NCBI RefSeq assembly: GCF_019599465.1
Contig: NZ_RKLR01000003.1
Span: 372,001 to 436,000, forward strand
Direction of reading: 5' to 3'
DNA length: 64,000 nucleotides
DNA from: Haloarcula rubra
Lineage (GTDB): Archaea; Halobacteriota; Halobacteria; Halobacteriales; Haloarculaceae
The position numbers and the translations under genes are program-made. Shown in pieces: positions 8,701 to 17,134 of this stretch (position 1 is its first letter; the number at the start of each line of letters is the position of its first letter). The notes beneath the pieces were generated by a model. The model did not search any database, was not told the DNA's origin, and was given only the letters and a program-made list of their open reading frames with translations.

Positions 8701-8708
8701 TTTATACC
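8701..8708 (+). promoter_or_regulatory. TATA box of the aMBF1 gene
   Basis: TTTATACC lies about 27 bases before the ATG at 8731, the spacing expected for a leaderless haloarchaeal transcript. It sits directly after the previous gene, so aMBF1 probably has its own promoter. Confidence 0.6.
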
Positions 8709-8730
8709 GCGCCCTCTCCAACCCGGCAGT

Positions 8731-9258
8731 ATGGTACAGTGCGAGATGTGCGGGACGGAGGTCTCCTCTCCCAACCGCGTCAAAATCGAGGGGGCAGAAC
8801 TCGACGTCTGCGACGAGTGTACCGACTTCGGGACAGAGGTGAAGACGCAGGACGCCTCGTCGTCCACGTCGACGAAGTACTCGACGTCGTCGAGTAGCGG
8901 TGGGTCGTCCTCGTCGTCCAGTTCCTCGTCGAGTTCGTCGGGTGGTGGCGGCCGCCGCCGGGACATGTTCGACGAGATGGACGAGATAGCACAGGACTTC
9001 GACGACCAGATTCGGCAGGCCCGCGAGTCCGAGGGCCTGAGTCAGAAGGACCTCGCCCAGAAACTCAACGAGAAGGCGAGCCTCATCCGAAAGCTCGAAC
9101 AGGGGAACTCGCTCCCCAGCGACGACGTGCGTACGAAACTGGAGCGCGCGCTCGGCATCGACCTGAGCGCGGGCGGCAGCACCGACGACACCGAGTGGTC
9201 CGGTGGGTCCAGTAGCGGCGAGTACACCCTCGGCGACGTGGTCGAACGGAAGGACTAG
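8731..9258 (+). CDS. Archaeal multiprotein bridging factor aMBF1
   Basis: A 175-residue DNA/transcription-associated protein with an N-terminal zinc ribbon (C4, C7, C27, C30), a serine-glycine-rich linker of about 27 residues (roughly 45-71) and a C-terminal Cro/C1-type helix-turn-helix (about 85-145, ESEGLSQKDLAQKLNEKASLIRKLEQG). This is the archaeal form of MBF1, which bridges regulators and basal factors in eukaryotes and binds the small ribosomal subunit in archaea. The long poly-Ser linker is longer than usual for the family. The tail after residue 155 is acidic and probably disordered. The stop is shared with the convergent response regulator. Confidence 0.9.
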   Translation: MVQCEMCGTEVSSPNRVKIEGAELDVCDECTDFGTEVKTQDASSSTSTKYSTSSSSGGSSSSSSSSSSSSGGGGRRRDMFDEMDEIAQDFDDQIRQARESEGLSQKDLAQKLNEKASLIRKLEQGNSLPSDDVRTKLERALGIDLSAGGSTDDTEWSGGSSSGEYTLGDVVERKD

Positions 9259-9812
9259 AGGCGAAGGTCCCGCTCTTCGACGTCTAGCTCGGCGGCCAGC
9301 GAATCGACCCGTTCTTCGATGTCGGCAATCTCCGACTGGAGCCGGCGGTACTGCTCGCTCCCGTCGAGTTCGGTCTGTGTCTTCTCGACCTGCAGGACGT
9401 TTCGCTTCAGTTTGCGGGACGTGAGCCGCTGGAGTTGCTCGTTGTAGGTCGCTATCTTGTCGAGGCGCTCGACGACCTCGGTCAGGTCGTCACGGGTCAC
9501 CGGCTTGACGAGGTAGTCGTCGACGCCCATGTCGATGATGTCGAAGTCGGGGTTGACCGCGGTCACCATCGCGACTCGACAGTCGAGGCCGCGCTCCTCC
9601 ATCTCGGCGAGCACCTCGTTGCCGGAGACGACCGGCATCCGGCGGTCCAACAGGACCACGTCCACGTCCGGCGAGAGCATCTCGATACCCTCCTCGCCGC
9701 TGTACGCCGTCTGGACGTCGAACCGGTCGGACAGGTAGTCGGTGTAGAGGTCGGCGAGGTGCTGTTCGTCTTCCACGATGAGTACGGTCGGCGTCTCGTC
9801 CCCGGTGGTCAC
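9255..9812 (-). CDS. HalX-domain response regulator
   Basis: Two-component receiver protein of 185 aa with a C-terminal HalX domain instead of a DNA-binding domain. The receiver has the acidic pair E14/D15, phosphoacceptor D56 in [10 protein letters not shown]84 and K103 in DDYLVKPV. Residues from about 115 on form an alpha-helical, coiled-coil-like segment ([16 protein letters not shown]) typical of HalX. It starts at GTG; no ATG fits. It is convergent with aMBF1 and divergent from tpiA, with no cognate kinase adjacent, so its partner is unknown. Confidence 0.92.
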   Translation of the reverse strand: MTTGDETPTVLIVEDEQHLADLYTDYLSDRFDVQTAYSGEEGIEMLSPDVDVVLLDRRMPVVSGNEVLAEMEERGLDCRVAMVTAVNPDFDIIDMGVDDYLVKPVTRDDLTEVVERLDKIATYNEQLQRLTSRKLKRNVLQVEKTQTELDGSEQYRRLQSEIADIEERVDSLAAELDVEERDLRL

Positions 9813-9925
9813 GACTTGTCTCCCGACTGTTCACCGTCCAGTGTCTTAATGCTCACTCATCGCGGCGTTCGACGCCTCGCCCCGCTCTCGCAACCTATTT
9901 CCCGGCGGCCCCCGGTGGGTGGTGT

Positions 9926-10573
9926 ATGTTCGTCCTCGTCAACCTGAAGGCGTATCCGTGCGACCCAGTCGAAGTAGCGACCGCCGCGGCCGACGTGGCC
10001 GACGACTCCGGCGTCCGCGTGGCCGTCGCGCCGCAGGCCGCGCACCTCGGTGCCGTCGCCGAGACCGGCGTCGAGACGTGGGCCCAGCACGTCAGCCCGA
10101 ACGAGCACGGCAGTCACACCGGGAGTACGCTCGCCGAGGCCGTCGCCGACGCCGGCGCGGTCGGGACCATGCTGAACCACTCGGAGAACCGCCTCAAACT
10201 CGCCGACATCGACGCGTCGCTGGACGCGGCCGACCGGGCCGACTTAGAGACCATCGTCTGTGCGAACAACCCCGACCAGATAGGCGCCGCCGCGGCGCTG
10301 GGCCCCGACGCCGTCGCCGTCGAACCGCCGGAACTCATCGGTACCGGCACCCCGGTCAGCAAGGCCGACCCGGACATCGTCACGGGCGCTGTCGACGCCG
10401 CGGCACGCGTCGACGGCGACGTCGACGTCCTCTGTGGCGCCGGCATCTCGACGGGCGAGGACATCGTCTCCGCCTCGGACCTCGGCGCGAGCGGCGTGCT
10501 CCTCGCGAGCGGCGTCGCGAAGGCCGACGACCCGCGCGCGGCGCTCGAAGACCTCGTCGAACCGCTGAACTAA
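9926..10573 (+). CDS. tpiA: Triosephosphate isomerase (archaeal type)
   Basis: Cytoplasmic TIM-barrel enzyme that interconverts dihydroxyacetone phosphate and glyceraldehyde 3-phosphate. At 215 aa it is the short archaeal form. Diagnostic parts are the N-terminal [10 protein letters not shown] with the catalytic lysine, [10 protein letters not shown] with the electrophilic histidine near residue 86, [11 protein letters not shown] with the catalytic glutamate, and the C-terminal [11 protein letters not shown] and [12 protein letters not shown] phosphate-binding loops. Starts at an ATG 113 bases from the divergent regulator gene. Confidence 0.95.
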   Translation: MFVLVNLKAYPCDPVEVATAAADVADDSGVRVAVAPQAAHLGAVAETGVETWAQHVSPNEHGSHTGSTLAEAVADAGAVGTMLNHSENRLKLADIDASLDAADRADLETIVCANNPDQIGAAAALGPDAVAVEPPELIGTGTPVSKADPDIVTGAVDAAARVDGDVDVLCGAGISTGEDIVSASDLGASGVLLASGVAKADDPRAALEDLVEPLN

Positions 10574-10586
10574 CCGCAGAAACCGG

Positions 10587-12347
10587 TCACGCCTCGCCGT
10601 GACCGTCGAGTACGTCGCGCTCGATTCGCGTAGCGTAGTCCTCTATCGTCGACTCGTCGAGGGTCTCGTCGCTCTCCTCGCTCACGAGGTCACGGAGTCG
10701 GTAGTCGTACTTCCCGCGACCGACGTGTTCGACGAGGCCGCGCAGCCGTAGCGTCCGGTTCCGGGCGTACGCCGCGGTCCGGTCCCCGTCACCGCCGGCG
10801 GAGAACTGCGCGTTCAGCGGCGTGCCCGGCCCGTGTTCACGGTAGTAGGCCAGCATCCGCAGGGTCTTGTCGTTCATCTCGGTGAGGTCGGCGACGACGG
10901 CGGCGACGACGGCGGGCCGGTCGGTCGCGTCGCTCGCTGGCGAGTCGTCCCCGCTCTCGGCGTCGTCGACGGCGGCCATCGCGGCCGCGAGGGCGGCGTC
11001 GGCGTCGCTCTCCTCGTCGGCGTGTCCGTTCGTCGACGCACCGTTCGTCGCCGGCGCGGCCCCGTTCGTGACGACGGCGTCGTCGCTCCCGCCGTTCATC
11101 GCCACGCCGTCGTCGCTGAAGGCGCTGAACGCGTCGCCGAACCCGCCCCCGGAGGTCGCGTCGGAGGGCGGTGCTTCCTCCGTTTCGTCGGTCCCCGCCG
11201 ACCCGTTCGCCGCTGCCGCGTCGTCCTCCTCGGGCGGACCGGCGAGTCGTTCGCGCTGTCGGCGCATCTCCTCCTGTGCGGTGCGGCCGGGGTTGTACCC
11301 CTCGACGTGTCCGACCAGCGCCTCGGTGAACTGCTCGGCCATCCGCTGGAGGTCGCGTGCGTCCTGCAGTTCCGTCTCCAGTTCGGCGATGCGGGAGTTC
11401 TTCTTGTCCAGTTCCTCGCGGAGTTCCTTGATGCGGTTCTCGGTGGCCTGTTTCTCCTCGCTGATGGTCTCCAGTTCCGAGACCAAATCCTCGCTGACCG
11501 ACTTCAGTTCTGGCCGCTCGAAGTCGTCCAGCCCCGGCGTCGCGCCGGCGTCGAAGGTCTGCTTGCGATGGAACTGGACGCGGCGGACCTGTTCGGCCCA
11601 GTCGGTCATCATGAACGCCTCGCCGTCGTCCAGGTCCTCGACGGCGTCGGCGTAGTCGTTGTCGAGGATGCGACCCACCACTTTGGTGTCGTTGTTCCAC
11701 GTGAGCCGGTGCCACACCAGCCAGTCGCACTGGGTGATGTAGTCCTTCTTGACGTCGGCGGGTCGCTGGCTGATGCCGACGATGCCGAGGCCGTGTTTGC
11801 GGCCCCGCTTCCCGATCTTGATGAGCATCTTGCCGACTTCGCCCATCGACCCTTTCTCCGGAATCCACTCGTGACACTCCTCGACGAGCATCAGGAACGG
11901 CTGTTTCTGTTTCTTCGCTTTGGCGAACAGTTGCTTGGCGACGGCGGTCAGCAACGCCTCCGCCTCTTCCTCGTCGAGAAAGGAAGAGACGTCCAGGATG
12001 ATGGGGACGTTCTGTTCGAGCGCTAGCGAGGCTATCTTGCCCGCGTGCTCCTCGGTGACCTGGATGTCACACTCCTCGTCGCCGCCGACGTGGAGAATCT
12101 CGTACTCCTCTTTCAGGCCGTAGTACTCGCCGTCGATGTCGACGACGAGGAGGCCGAACCCGTTGTCGAGCAACTTCTCGGCGACGACGCTGGCGGTGTT
12201 TGACTTCCCCGACCCGGACTTGCCGGTGATGAACCCACGTCCGGTCAGCAGTTCGACCACCGGAATGTCGACGGACTGCCCCGGGTCCTCGGTGCCGCCG
12301 GGGCCCGCGCTCGTGTCCGCGACGGTAATGTGTTCAGTCTCTGCCAT
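10587..12347 (-). CDS. HerA-like FtsK/HerA superfamily ATPase
   Basis: A 586-residue AAA-type motor of the HerA/DUF87 group. The P-loop GKSGSGKS is at residues 42-49, a Walker B-like LLVVDIDGEY follows, and ECHEWIPEKG plus GISQRPADVKKD mark the conserved core to about residue 280. A coiled coil spans roughly 285-345, then a low-complexity Ala/Asp/Gly/Ser region of about 120 residues, then a winged-helix-like C-terminus (DKTLRMLAYYREHG...YARNRTLRLRGLVEHVGRG). It lacks the long N-terminal barrel of canonical HerA and no nurA gene is adjacent, so end resection with NurA should not be assumed. DNA translocation is the likely activity. Confidence 0.8.
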   Translation of the reverse strand: MAETEHITVADTSAGPGGTEDPGQSVDIPVVELLTGRGFITGKSGSGKSNTASVVAEKLLDNGFGLLVVDIDGEYYGLKEEYEILHVGGDEECDIQVTEEHAGKIASLALEQNVPIILDVSSFLDEEEAEALLTAVAKQLFAKAKKQKQPFLMLVEECHEWIPEKGSMGEVGKMLIKIGKRGRKHGLGIVGISQRPADVKKDYITQCDWLVWHRLTWNNDTKVVGRILDNDYADAVEDLDDGEAFMMTDWAEQVRRVQFHRKQTFDAGATPGLDDFERPELKSVSEDLVSELETISEEKQATENRIKELREELDKKNSRIAELETELQDARDLQRMAEQFTEALVGHVEGYNPGRTAQEEMRRQRERLAGPPEEDDAAAANGSAGTDETEEAPPSDATSGGGFGDAFSAFSDDGVAMNGGSDDAVVTNGAAPATNGASTNGHADEESDADAALAAAMAAVDDAESGDDSPASDATDRPAVVAAVVADLTEMNDKTLRMLAYYREHGPGTPLNAQFSAGGDGDRTAAYARNRTLRLRGLVEHVGRGKYDYRLRDLVSEESDETLDESTIEDYATRIERDVLDGHGEA

Positions 12348-12491
12348 GCGTTCTTGTCGGGACAGAGCACCGCACCACCCATAACTCTCCGTCAGACGCT
12401 AGTCAGCCAGTCGACCAGTCGTACCGGTGAGAGGTGAGCAAGGGCTATTGTGCTGGCGGTCCCCGTGGTAACCAGTGTCGGTGACCACCGC

Positions 12492-12839
12492 ATGACCCGC
12501 TACGACACCCACGTCGAGGACGGCGTCGTCTTCGTCGGGACGAGCGACGGACCGCTGGAGGTGGCACCGCTCGAAGACGTCCTCGACGCCGTCGGTGGCC
12601 CGGCGTGGACGATTACCTACACCGACGCCGAGAAGGCGCGGTACCCGGAGATGGAGACGGACGACGAGGGGTTGGTTGTCGACGTGGTGGACATGCTGAA
12701 CGCGATGACCCACAGCGAGCAGTTCGTCCAGACGCTCGCCGCCCACCCGACGACGGTCCCCGCAGAAGACACCATCTCGCCGCGTGCGGGCCTGTTCGTC
12801 GGGAAGTTACTGGAGAACTTAGAGAACGGCGTCGCCTGA
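12492..12839 (+). CDS. Conserved haloarchaeal hypothetical protein
   Basis: Small acidic cytoplasmic protein of 115 aa with no recognised domain and no membrane segment. The start at ATG 12492 is preferred because the 14 residues upstream do not look like the acidic body. Features are a TRYDTHVEDGVVFVG opening that looks like beta strands and a helical DVVDMLNAMTHSEQFVQTLAAHP centre. It is divergent from the HerA-like gene and convergent with dinB. Codon use matches the neighbours, so it is probably real; function unknown. Confidence 0.7.
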   Translation: MTRYDTHVEDGVVFVGTSDGPLEVAPLEDVLDAVGGPAWTITYTDAEKARYPEMETDDEGLVVDVVDMLNAMTHSEQFVQTLAAHPTTVPAEDTISPRAGLFVGKLLENLENGVA

Positions 12840-12845
12840 GAGCCG

Positions 12846-14165
12846 TCAGTCGAAGTCGTCGAGCGACACCTGTCCGTCGCGGTTCGCAGACGACGCGTCC
12901 TCGTCTCGCCCCGACGCGGTGTCGCCGAACTCGGTGAGCGAAACCTGTCCCTCCGGGTCGTTCTCGGTGGTCGAACCGCCCGTCGCCCCCTCACCGTCGT
13001 CCGTCTGTGGCGAGTCCTCACTGTCGAACCCGCCGAGACTGGCCTGTCGCCCCGCGGAGAAGTCCAGGTTCGAGACGCGGACGCCGACCTTCCGGACCGC
13101 GGCGTCCTCGAACTCCGTCAGCAGGTCCAGCGCCACCGACTTGACGAGGTCCGCGTCGTCGACGGGCCCGGGCAGTGACCGGGCGCGGGTGTTCACGTCG
13201 AACGGCGGTTCGACGACCTTGATGCCGATAGTCTGGTAGCGGGCCTCCTTGCGATGGGCGCGGTCGGCGACGGCCGCCGCGAGCGTCTCGACCTTCTGGC
13301 GCTTCTGATCGGTGTCTTCGACGGCCTCGGTGAACGCCGACTCGCGCGAGAGACTCTTCGGGTCGCCCTTCGGCGTGATGGTGCGCGTGTCCTCGCCGCG
13401 GGCGTAGCGCCGTATCTCCAGCCCCCGGTCGCCGAATCGCTCGGCGACCGTCTCCGGGTCGGCCGCGGCGAGGTCCCCCGCCGTCTCGATGTCCAGCGCC
13501 GCGAGTTCACGGGCCGTCACCGGGCCGACGCCGTGGACTTCCTCGACGGGGAGGTCCGCGAAGAACTCCCGGACGTCCCCCGGTCGAACGACGACGAGGC
13601 CGTCGGGCTTGTCGTGGTCGCTGGCGACTTTCGCGGCGCTCATCGTCGGCGCGACGCCGACGCTCGCCACGACGCCCACCTCCGACTCGATGGTCGCCTT
13701 TAGCGTGTCGGCCCACGACTCGGCCTCGTCCCACGCGACGTCGTCGGTGACGTCTAGGTACGCCTCGTCGATGCTGACCTCGCGGACCACCTCGGCGGCG
13801 TCGTGGAGGACGTCCTTGACCTCGCTCGCGACCGCCTCGTAGTGGTCCATATCGACCGGGCGGTAGTATCCCGCCGCCTCGACCGACGTCTCGGGGTCTT
13901 CGGCGGCCTCGACTCGCCGAGGGAGGCGTTCGAGTGCCTCCGAGATAGCCATCGCCGACTCTACACCGTACTCCCGTGCTTCGTAACTCGCCGTCGCGAC
14001 TGCGCCGTGGGTCTCCCCGTTCTCGTACCCCATCCCGACGACGAGCGGTTCGCCTTCGAGGGCGGGTTCTCGCCGCCGTTCACAGGCCGCGTAGAAGCAG
14101 TCCATGTCGACGTGCGCGACTACCTGGTCGGTCGTCTGGGTTCCGGGAAGCCGCGCCGCGTCCAT
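12846..14165 (-). CDS. dinB: DNA polymerase IV (Y-family, DinB)
   Basis: Translesion DNA polymerase of 439 aa. Catalytic carboxylates are in VDMDCFYA (D20, D22) and in REVSIDEAYLDV at about residues 128-139. Then come the helix-hairpin-helix segment VHGVGPVTARELAALD and the little-finger domain. The C-terminal tail is unusual in carrying three QxSLxxF motifs: QASLGGFD (374-381), QVSLTEFG (407-414) and QVSLDDFD (432-439), all resembling PCNA-interacting peptides, separated by acidic disordered spacers. ATG 14165 is chosen over one 19 codons upstream. Expected role is lesion bypass guided by PCNA. Confidence 0.93.
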   Translation of the reverse strand: MDAARLPGTQTTDQVVAHVDMDCFYAACERRREPALEGEPLVVGMGYENGETHGAVATASYEAREYGVESAMAISEALERLPRRVEAAEDPETSVEAAGYYRPVDMDHYEAVASEVKDVLHDAAEVVREVSIDEAYLDVTDDVAWDEAESWADTLKATIESEVGVVASVGVAPTMSAAKVASDHDKPDGLVVVRPGDVREFFADLPVEEVHGVGPVTARELAALDIETAGDLAAADPETVAERFGDRGLEIRRYARGEDTRTITPKGDPKSLSRESAFTEAVEDTDQKRQKVETLAAAVADRAHRKEARYQTIGIKVVEPPFDVNTRARSLPGPVDDADLVKSVALDLLTEFEDAAVRKVGVRVSNLDFSAGRQASLGGFDSEDSPQTDDGEGATGGSTTENDPEGQVSLTEFGDTASGRDEDASSANRDGQVSLDDFD

Positions 14166-14231
14166 ATCCGAGAGTACACACGCGGGGTCAAAACCTCTCC
14201 GCCCGAGCGGACCACTCGCCACCGACCACTC

Positions 14232-14753
14232 TCACTCGCCGTTCTCCGCCGAGACGTACACACGCGTCGGGCCAGCTATCCGGTCGAGGTTCTCACGGAG
14301 CGCCGCAGTCTGTTCGTCCGTCGCGCCCGGCGTCAGCGTCACGGTGACCTGTCCGTCGAACGGGTGTGCCTCCAGTTGGCTCCGAGCCTCGAACAGGCGG
14401 CCGTAGCCGTCGCTCCCCCACTCGACGTCCGTGGTGAACACCATCGACCCGAAGTCCCGGCCGTAGTTCGCCTCGGCCTTCGTCGAGAGTGTGTCGAGTC
14501 GCTGCCCGATGGACGAGAGCGCTCGCGCTTCGGGTATCGCGAGCAGTACGTCCGTCACCGGGTACGTCGTCTCGGCGGCGAAGTCCGGTGCGTACCCGCC
14601 CGGGTACCGCTCCAGTTCCGGGCCCTCCGTCACCCGGTAGGCGACGAGTCGCGGGAGGCCACCGTCGTAGAGGTGCGCCTCGACGCGTGGGACCATCCCC
14701 GTACCTATCGGCGGTGTCTCGCCGACCCTGAGAACTGCGGCCAAGGTGCTCAT
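14232..14753 (-). CDS. Conserved haloarchaeal hypothetical protein
   Basis: A 173-residue soluble protein with no recognised family. ATG at 14753 is preferred over one ten codons earlier. It has a mixed alpha/beta pattern, including VEAHLYDGGLPRLVAYRV and a C-terminal GQVTVTLTPGATDEQTAALRENLDRIAGPTRVYVSAE that reads as strand-helix-strand. It lies 66 bases upstream of dinB on the same strand and could be in the same transcript. Nothing in the sequence assigns a function. Confidence 0.65.
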   Translation of the reverse strand: MSTLAAVLRVGETPPIGTGMVPRVEAHLYDGGLPRLVAYRVTEGPELERYPGGYAPDFAAETTYPVTDVLLAIPEARALSSIGQRLDTLSTKAEANYGRDFGSMVFTTDVEWGSDGYGRLFEARSQLEAHPFDGQVTVTLTPGATDEQTAALRENLDRIAGPTRVYVSAENGE

Positions 14754-14975
14754 TGGGACGACATAGCGGGAGAAGAACCTCAACCTGTCGACGCCGTCAC
14801 GAAACGAAGCGCACGTCGGCGGGGTGGCCTAGCCCGCCGACGATAGTTGGCCGTCGATGCCAATCCCGGAAGCTACAGCGGTCGTTCCCGCTGGGAGCTC
14901 GGGGGCTCCGTGTTAACGTTGTACACGATACCACTTCAATGTTGTTCAGTCAGATTGACAGGAGAGGGGCCGGCG

Positions 14976-15299
14976 TCAGGCGACGTCGTCCAGTTCGACG
15001 GTGTCCTCGTCGACGTCGTCCCAATCCTCGCCGACCCACTCACGGAGGCGGTCCGTGACGCCGGCGAAGTCGTCACCGTCCTCGAACTGCTCGACGAGTA
15101 CCCACCGCTCGTCGCGCCCGTCGAACCCGAGGCTGTACCCGTGGTCGCCGTCCACGATGACGACGAACGCCGTCACCACGTCCAACTCCGGGAAGAACCC
15201 GACCGGCGCGACGCCGTAGTCGTCGTGTTGCGCTTCGAGGGCCGTGACCTCTGTCGTCGATAGGGGGCGCTCGGGCAACGAGTCGCGCAGCGTAGTCAT
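14976..15299 (-). CDS. Acidic haloarchaeal hypothetical protein
   Basis: A 107-residue, very acidic protein; the last 30 residues (EWVGEDWDDVDEDTVELDDVA region) hold about half Asp/Glu. No cysteine, signal peptide or membrane helix is visible. The body alternates short strands (VTAFVVIVDGDHGYSLGFDGRDERWVLVEQF split around turns) suggesting a small beta domain. It probably exists, given the codon bias and acidity, but its role is unknown. Confidence 0.6.
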   Translation of the reverse strand: MTTLRDSLPERPLSTTEVTALEAQHDDYGVAPVGFFPELDVVTAFVVIVDGDHGYSLGFDGRDERWVLVEQFEDGDDFAGVTDRLREWVGEDWDDVDEDTVELDDVA

Positions 15300-15341
15300 C
15301 GGGTCAGTGTCGCCACAGGACGCCCAAATCGGTTTCGGGAC

Positions 15342-15722
15342 TCAGTGGAGCAGGCGCTCTGCTTCGGCCACCGACGCCGCCGTCTCGCCTTCGTACCCGG
15401 CCGCGCGTGACCGTCGGGCGAACGCGTTCTCGGTGACGGCGCTCGTCTCCGACGCGACGACACGGACGACGTCGCCGACGCCCATCTGTTTCAACTCGCT
15501 CTGAGCGTCCTCGATAGGTTTCGCCGCCTCCGGCGACGGCGGCGTGAACGCAGAGATGTCGTTGATGACGGAGAAGCCCTCGGAGAGATGCCGGGCCGAC
15601 GTGAGGGCCTCGGCAGCGGCCTGCTTGATCTGGGCTGGAGAGAGCGTCCCCGAGAATTCGAGGTACAGCGTGTTCGCCTGTGTGTCCGCTTCGACGTCGA
15701 ATCCTGCTTCCGTGACAGCCAT
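15342..15722 (-). CDS. STAS/SpoIIAA-like hypothetical protein
   Basis: Small 126-residue soluble protein. The pattern LYLEFSGTLSPAQIKQAAAEALT, then FSVINDISAFTPPSPEA and VGDVVRVVA resembles the strand-helix order of SpoIIAA/STAS-like domains, which often mediate protein contacts. Identity is too low for a firm call from sight. It lies 42 bases upstream of the acidic hypothetical on the same strand and may share its transcript. Confidence 0.6.
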   Translation of the reverse strand: MAVTEAGFDVEADTQANTLYLEFSGTLSPAQIKQAAAEALTSARHLSEGFSVINDISAFTPPSPEAAKPIEDAQSELKQMGVGDVVRVVASETSAVTENAFARRSRAAGYEGETAASVAEAERLLH

Positions 15723-15975
15723 ACGAGTACGTCGCTACACCGGTGCTTTGGAGTTGGCCCTTACCAGTAAGGCACGCCCTCGCGAGCAGTGTCGCCGCTC
15801 AGATGGCGTGGTCGGTAGAACGGGGAACTGGCGCACTATACCACAACCAGGTCCCCACTAGCCCGATACCGAGGGCCGTTATCAGCTTTCTGTTCGTCGC
15901 CGGACACCGAACCGGTGTCTCGGCCACGTGAACGACCACACACCTTTAGCACGGTGCCACGTGAATTGCTTACGT

Positions 15976-16335
15976 ATGTCACTGGTCCCGTCGCTCCGCG
16001 ACGAGGTTGGCGACAACCTTCGCGCCGTCGCAGCGTACCGAGAGGACACCTGCAAGATACTCTACGAGCGGCCGGACGTACAGTCCAAACCGCGCGTTAT
16101 CGACCGCATCCACCAGGAACTCGTCATGGAGGGATTGGGGACCGAACACCTCGAAGACGTCTTCGACGTCGGGCGGTTGAACTGTACCGTCCACAGTTTC
16201 GAGGAGGCGATGTGCTTCCACTTCGTTCGCCCGAACATATCGGGGGTCTTCGTCTCTATCGACCCCGATTCGCTCCTCGCGATGCGGGAGTTCGTCGACC
16301 TCTGCAAGACCGAGCCGATCGACAGTACGCTGTGA
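15976..16335 (+). CDS. Conserved haloarchaeal protein (DUF7522-like)
   Basis: A 119-residue soluble protein. ATG 15976 is preferred; the earlier start adds 16 residues unlike the rest. Motifs DNLRAVAAYREDTCKILYERPDVQ and FHFVRPNISGVFVSID resemble small haloarchaeal DUF7522-type proteins, a comparison made from memory. Two cysteines are internal and not arranged as a zinc site. It is a single gene followed by a hairpin-rich non-coding stretch. Confidence 0.6.
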   Translation: MSLVPSLRDEVGDNLRAVAAYREDTCKILYERPDVQSKPRVIDRIHQELVMEGLGTEHLEDVFDVGRLNCTVHSFEEAMCFHFVRPNISGVFVSIDPDSLLAMREFVDLCKTEPIDSTL

Positions 16336-16898
16336 GTGCCCACAGTCGGTCCCTCGGAGAGGGAAAGAGAAAGAGCCGGTGGGTGGACCGGCCGATGGCG
16401 TCGAGTGCAAACCGTTGGGGGGTGCCGGTGACAGGAACGAGGGCAGCGACGACAGGGGGGATGTTGTCGGTAGTGCCTCTGACACCGGGCAGTTTCGTTG
16501 TGTAGAGCTAACACATTCAACACTGTGGGTAACTGTATTCGCCGCGTCGGCCGTGCGGTGAATATGTATTCACGTCCTCGCCCTCGACGGGCCCCCCGAC
16601 GTCGAGCCTACGTCTCACTTCTCCCGGCTATCTCTGTCGACGTCGCTCGATCCGACTCTCCAGTTCTGTGTCGTCTCCGTGACTCTCGATGGCGGTTCAC
16701 TCCACGGGCTTCAGCTGCGACACCTTCACACTATTCCCCGAGCGTCACGTCCGGTCGAGCAGGTCCGAGGCTGACTCGGAAGTCGGGATGGGTCGGAGCG
16801 AGCGTGACGATGGGCGTTTGCGCCTGTTCCACGTATCGGCCCCGACGTCGCCAGAACAGGGTCTCACGGTTCGAGATATCGTCGGTGACAATATGGAG
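16336..16898. other. 563-base gene-free region with a 16-bp inverted repeat
   Basis: No haloarchaeal-type protein is encoded; the open frames here are Arg/Ser-rich and lack the acidic bias. A GCCGGT-6-ACCGGC hairpin (near 16375-16392) follows the upstream gene and may assist termination. At 16558-16573 GTGAATA-TG-TATTCAC is a perfect inverted repeat, AT-rich for this genome. The rest has no feature I can name. Confidence 0.5.
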
Positions 16899-17079
16899 TG
16901 GGGTCGGAGGGATTTGAACCCCCGATCGGCTGATATCTCCGTCCTGTGCCTCGGAACTCCAGAGGGTCATCGTCGCGAACCGATGATCAGTCGGCCGCTC
17001 AGTATATCAGCCCTTGGAGTCTCGTCCCAGGCACGTGGCCTCTGGAGTCAGCCGCCTTCCCGGACTAGGCCACGACCCC
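16899..17079 (-). tRNA. tRNA-Trp (CCA anticodon) with 107-base intron
   Basis: The acceptor stem GGGGTCG/CGACCCC, D arm GCCT/AGGC, anticodon stem GCTGA/TCAGC with loop CTCCAGA, and T arm GGGGG TTCAAAT CCCTC fold as a tRNA with anticodon CCA; discriminator A73 is at 16899 and CCA is not encoded. The mature molecule is 74 bases. The intron occupies 16935-17041, between positions 37 and 38 as in haloarchaeal tRNA-Trp. A TTTAGGTTAA element near 17100-17110 is a plausible TATA box. Confidence 0.95.
16935..17041 (-). ncRNA. tRNA-Trp intron resembling a box C/D methylation guide RNA
   Basis: Reading the minus strand, a GTGCCT/AGGCAC stem brackets a box C-like GGGACGA and box D-like CCGA; internal box D' is CTGA and box C' ACGATGA. 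The stretch before box D, CCTCTGGAGT, is complementary to the anticodon loop and puts C34 at the fifth base from box D. The stretch before box D', GGCTGATAT, is complementary to the 3' exon junction and puts U39 at the fifth base. This is the arrangement known for Haloferax volcanii pre-tRNA-Trp, which guides 2'-O-methylation of C34 and U39. Confidence 0.85.
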
Positions 17080-17134
17080 GCACTCCGTCGTTTACCGAGT
17101 TAACCTAAAGGGATTTCGATTGCCCGGCGGCGTT

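Noticed and set aside
10587-12347. HerA-NurA end-resection operon
   Set aside because: The ATPase lacks the HerA N-terminal barrel and no nurA gene is next to it.
16498-16970. Open frames on both strands around the 3' side of tRNA-Trp
   Set aside because: Products are Arg/Ser/Pro-rich, not acidic, overlap the tRNA and have no promoter or family resemblance.
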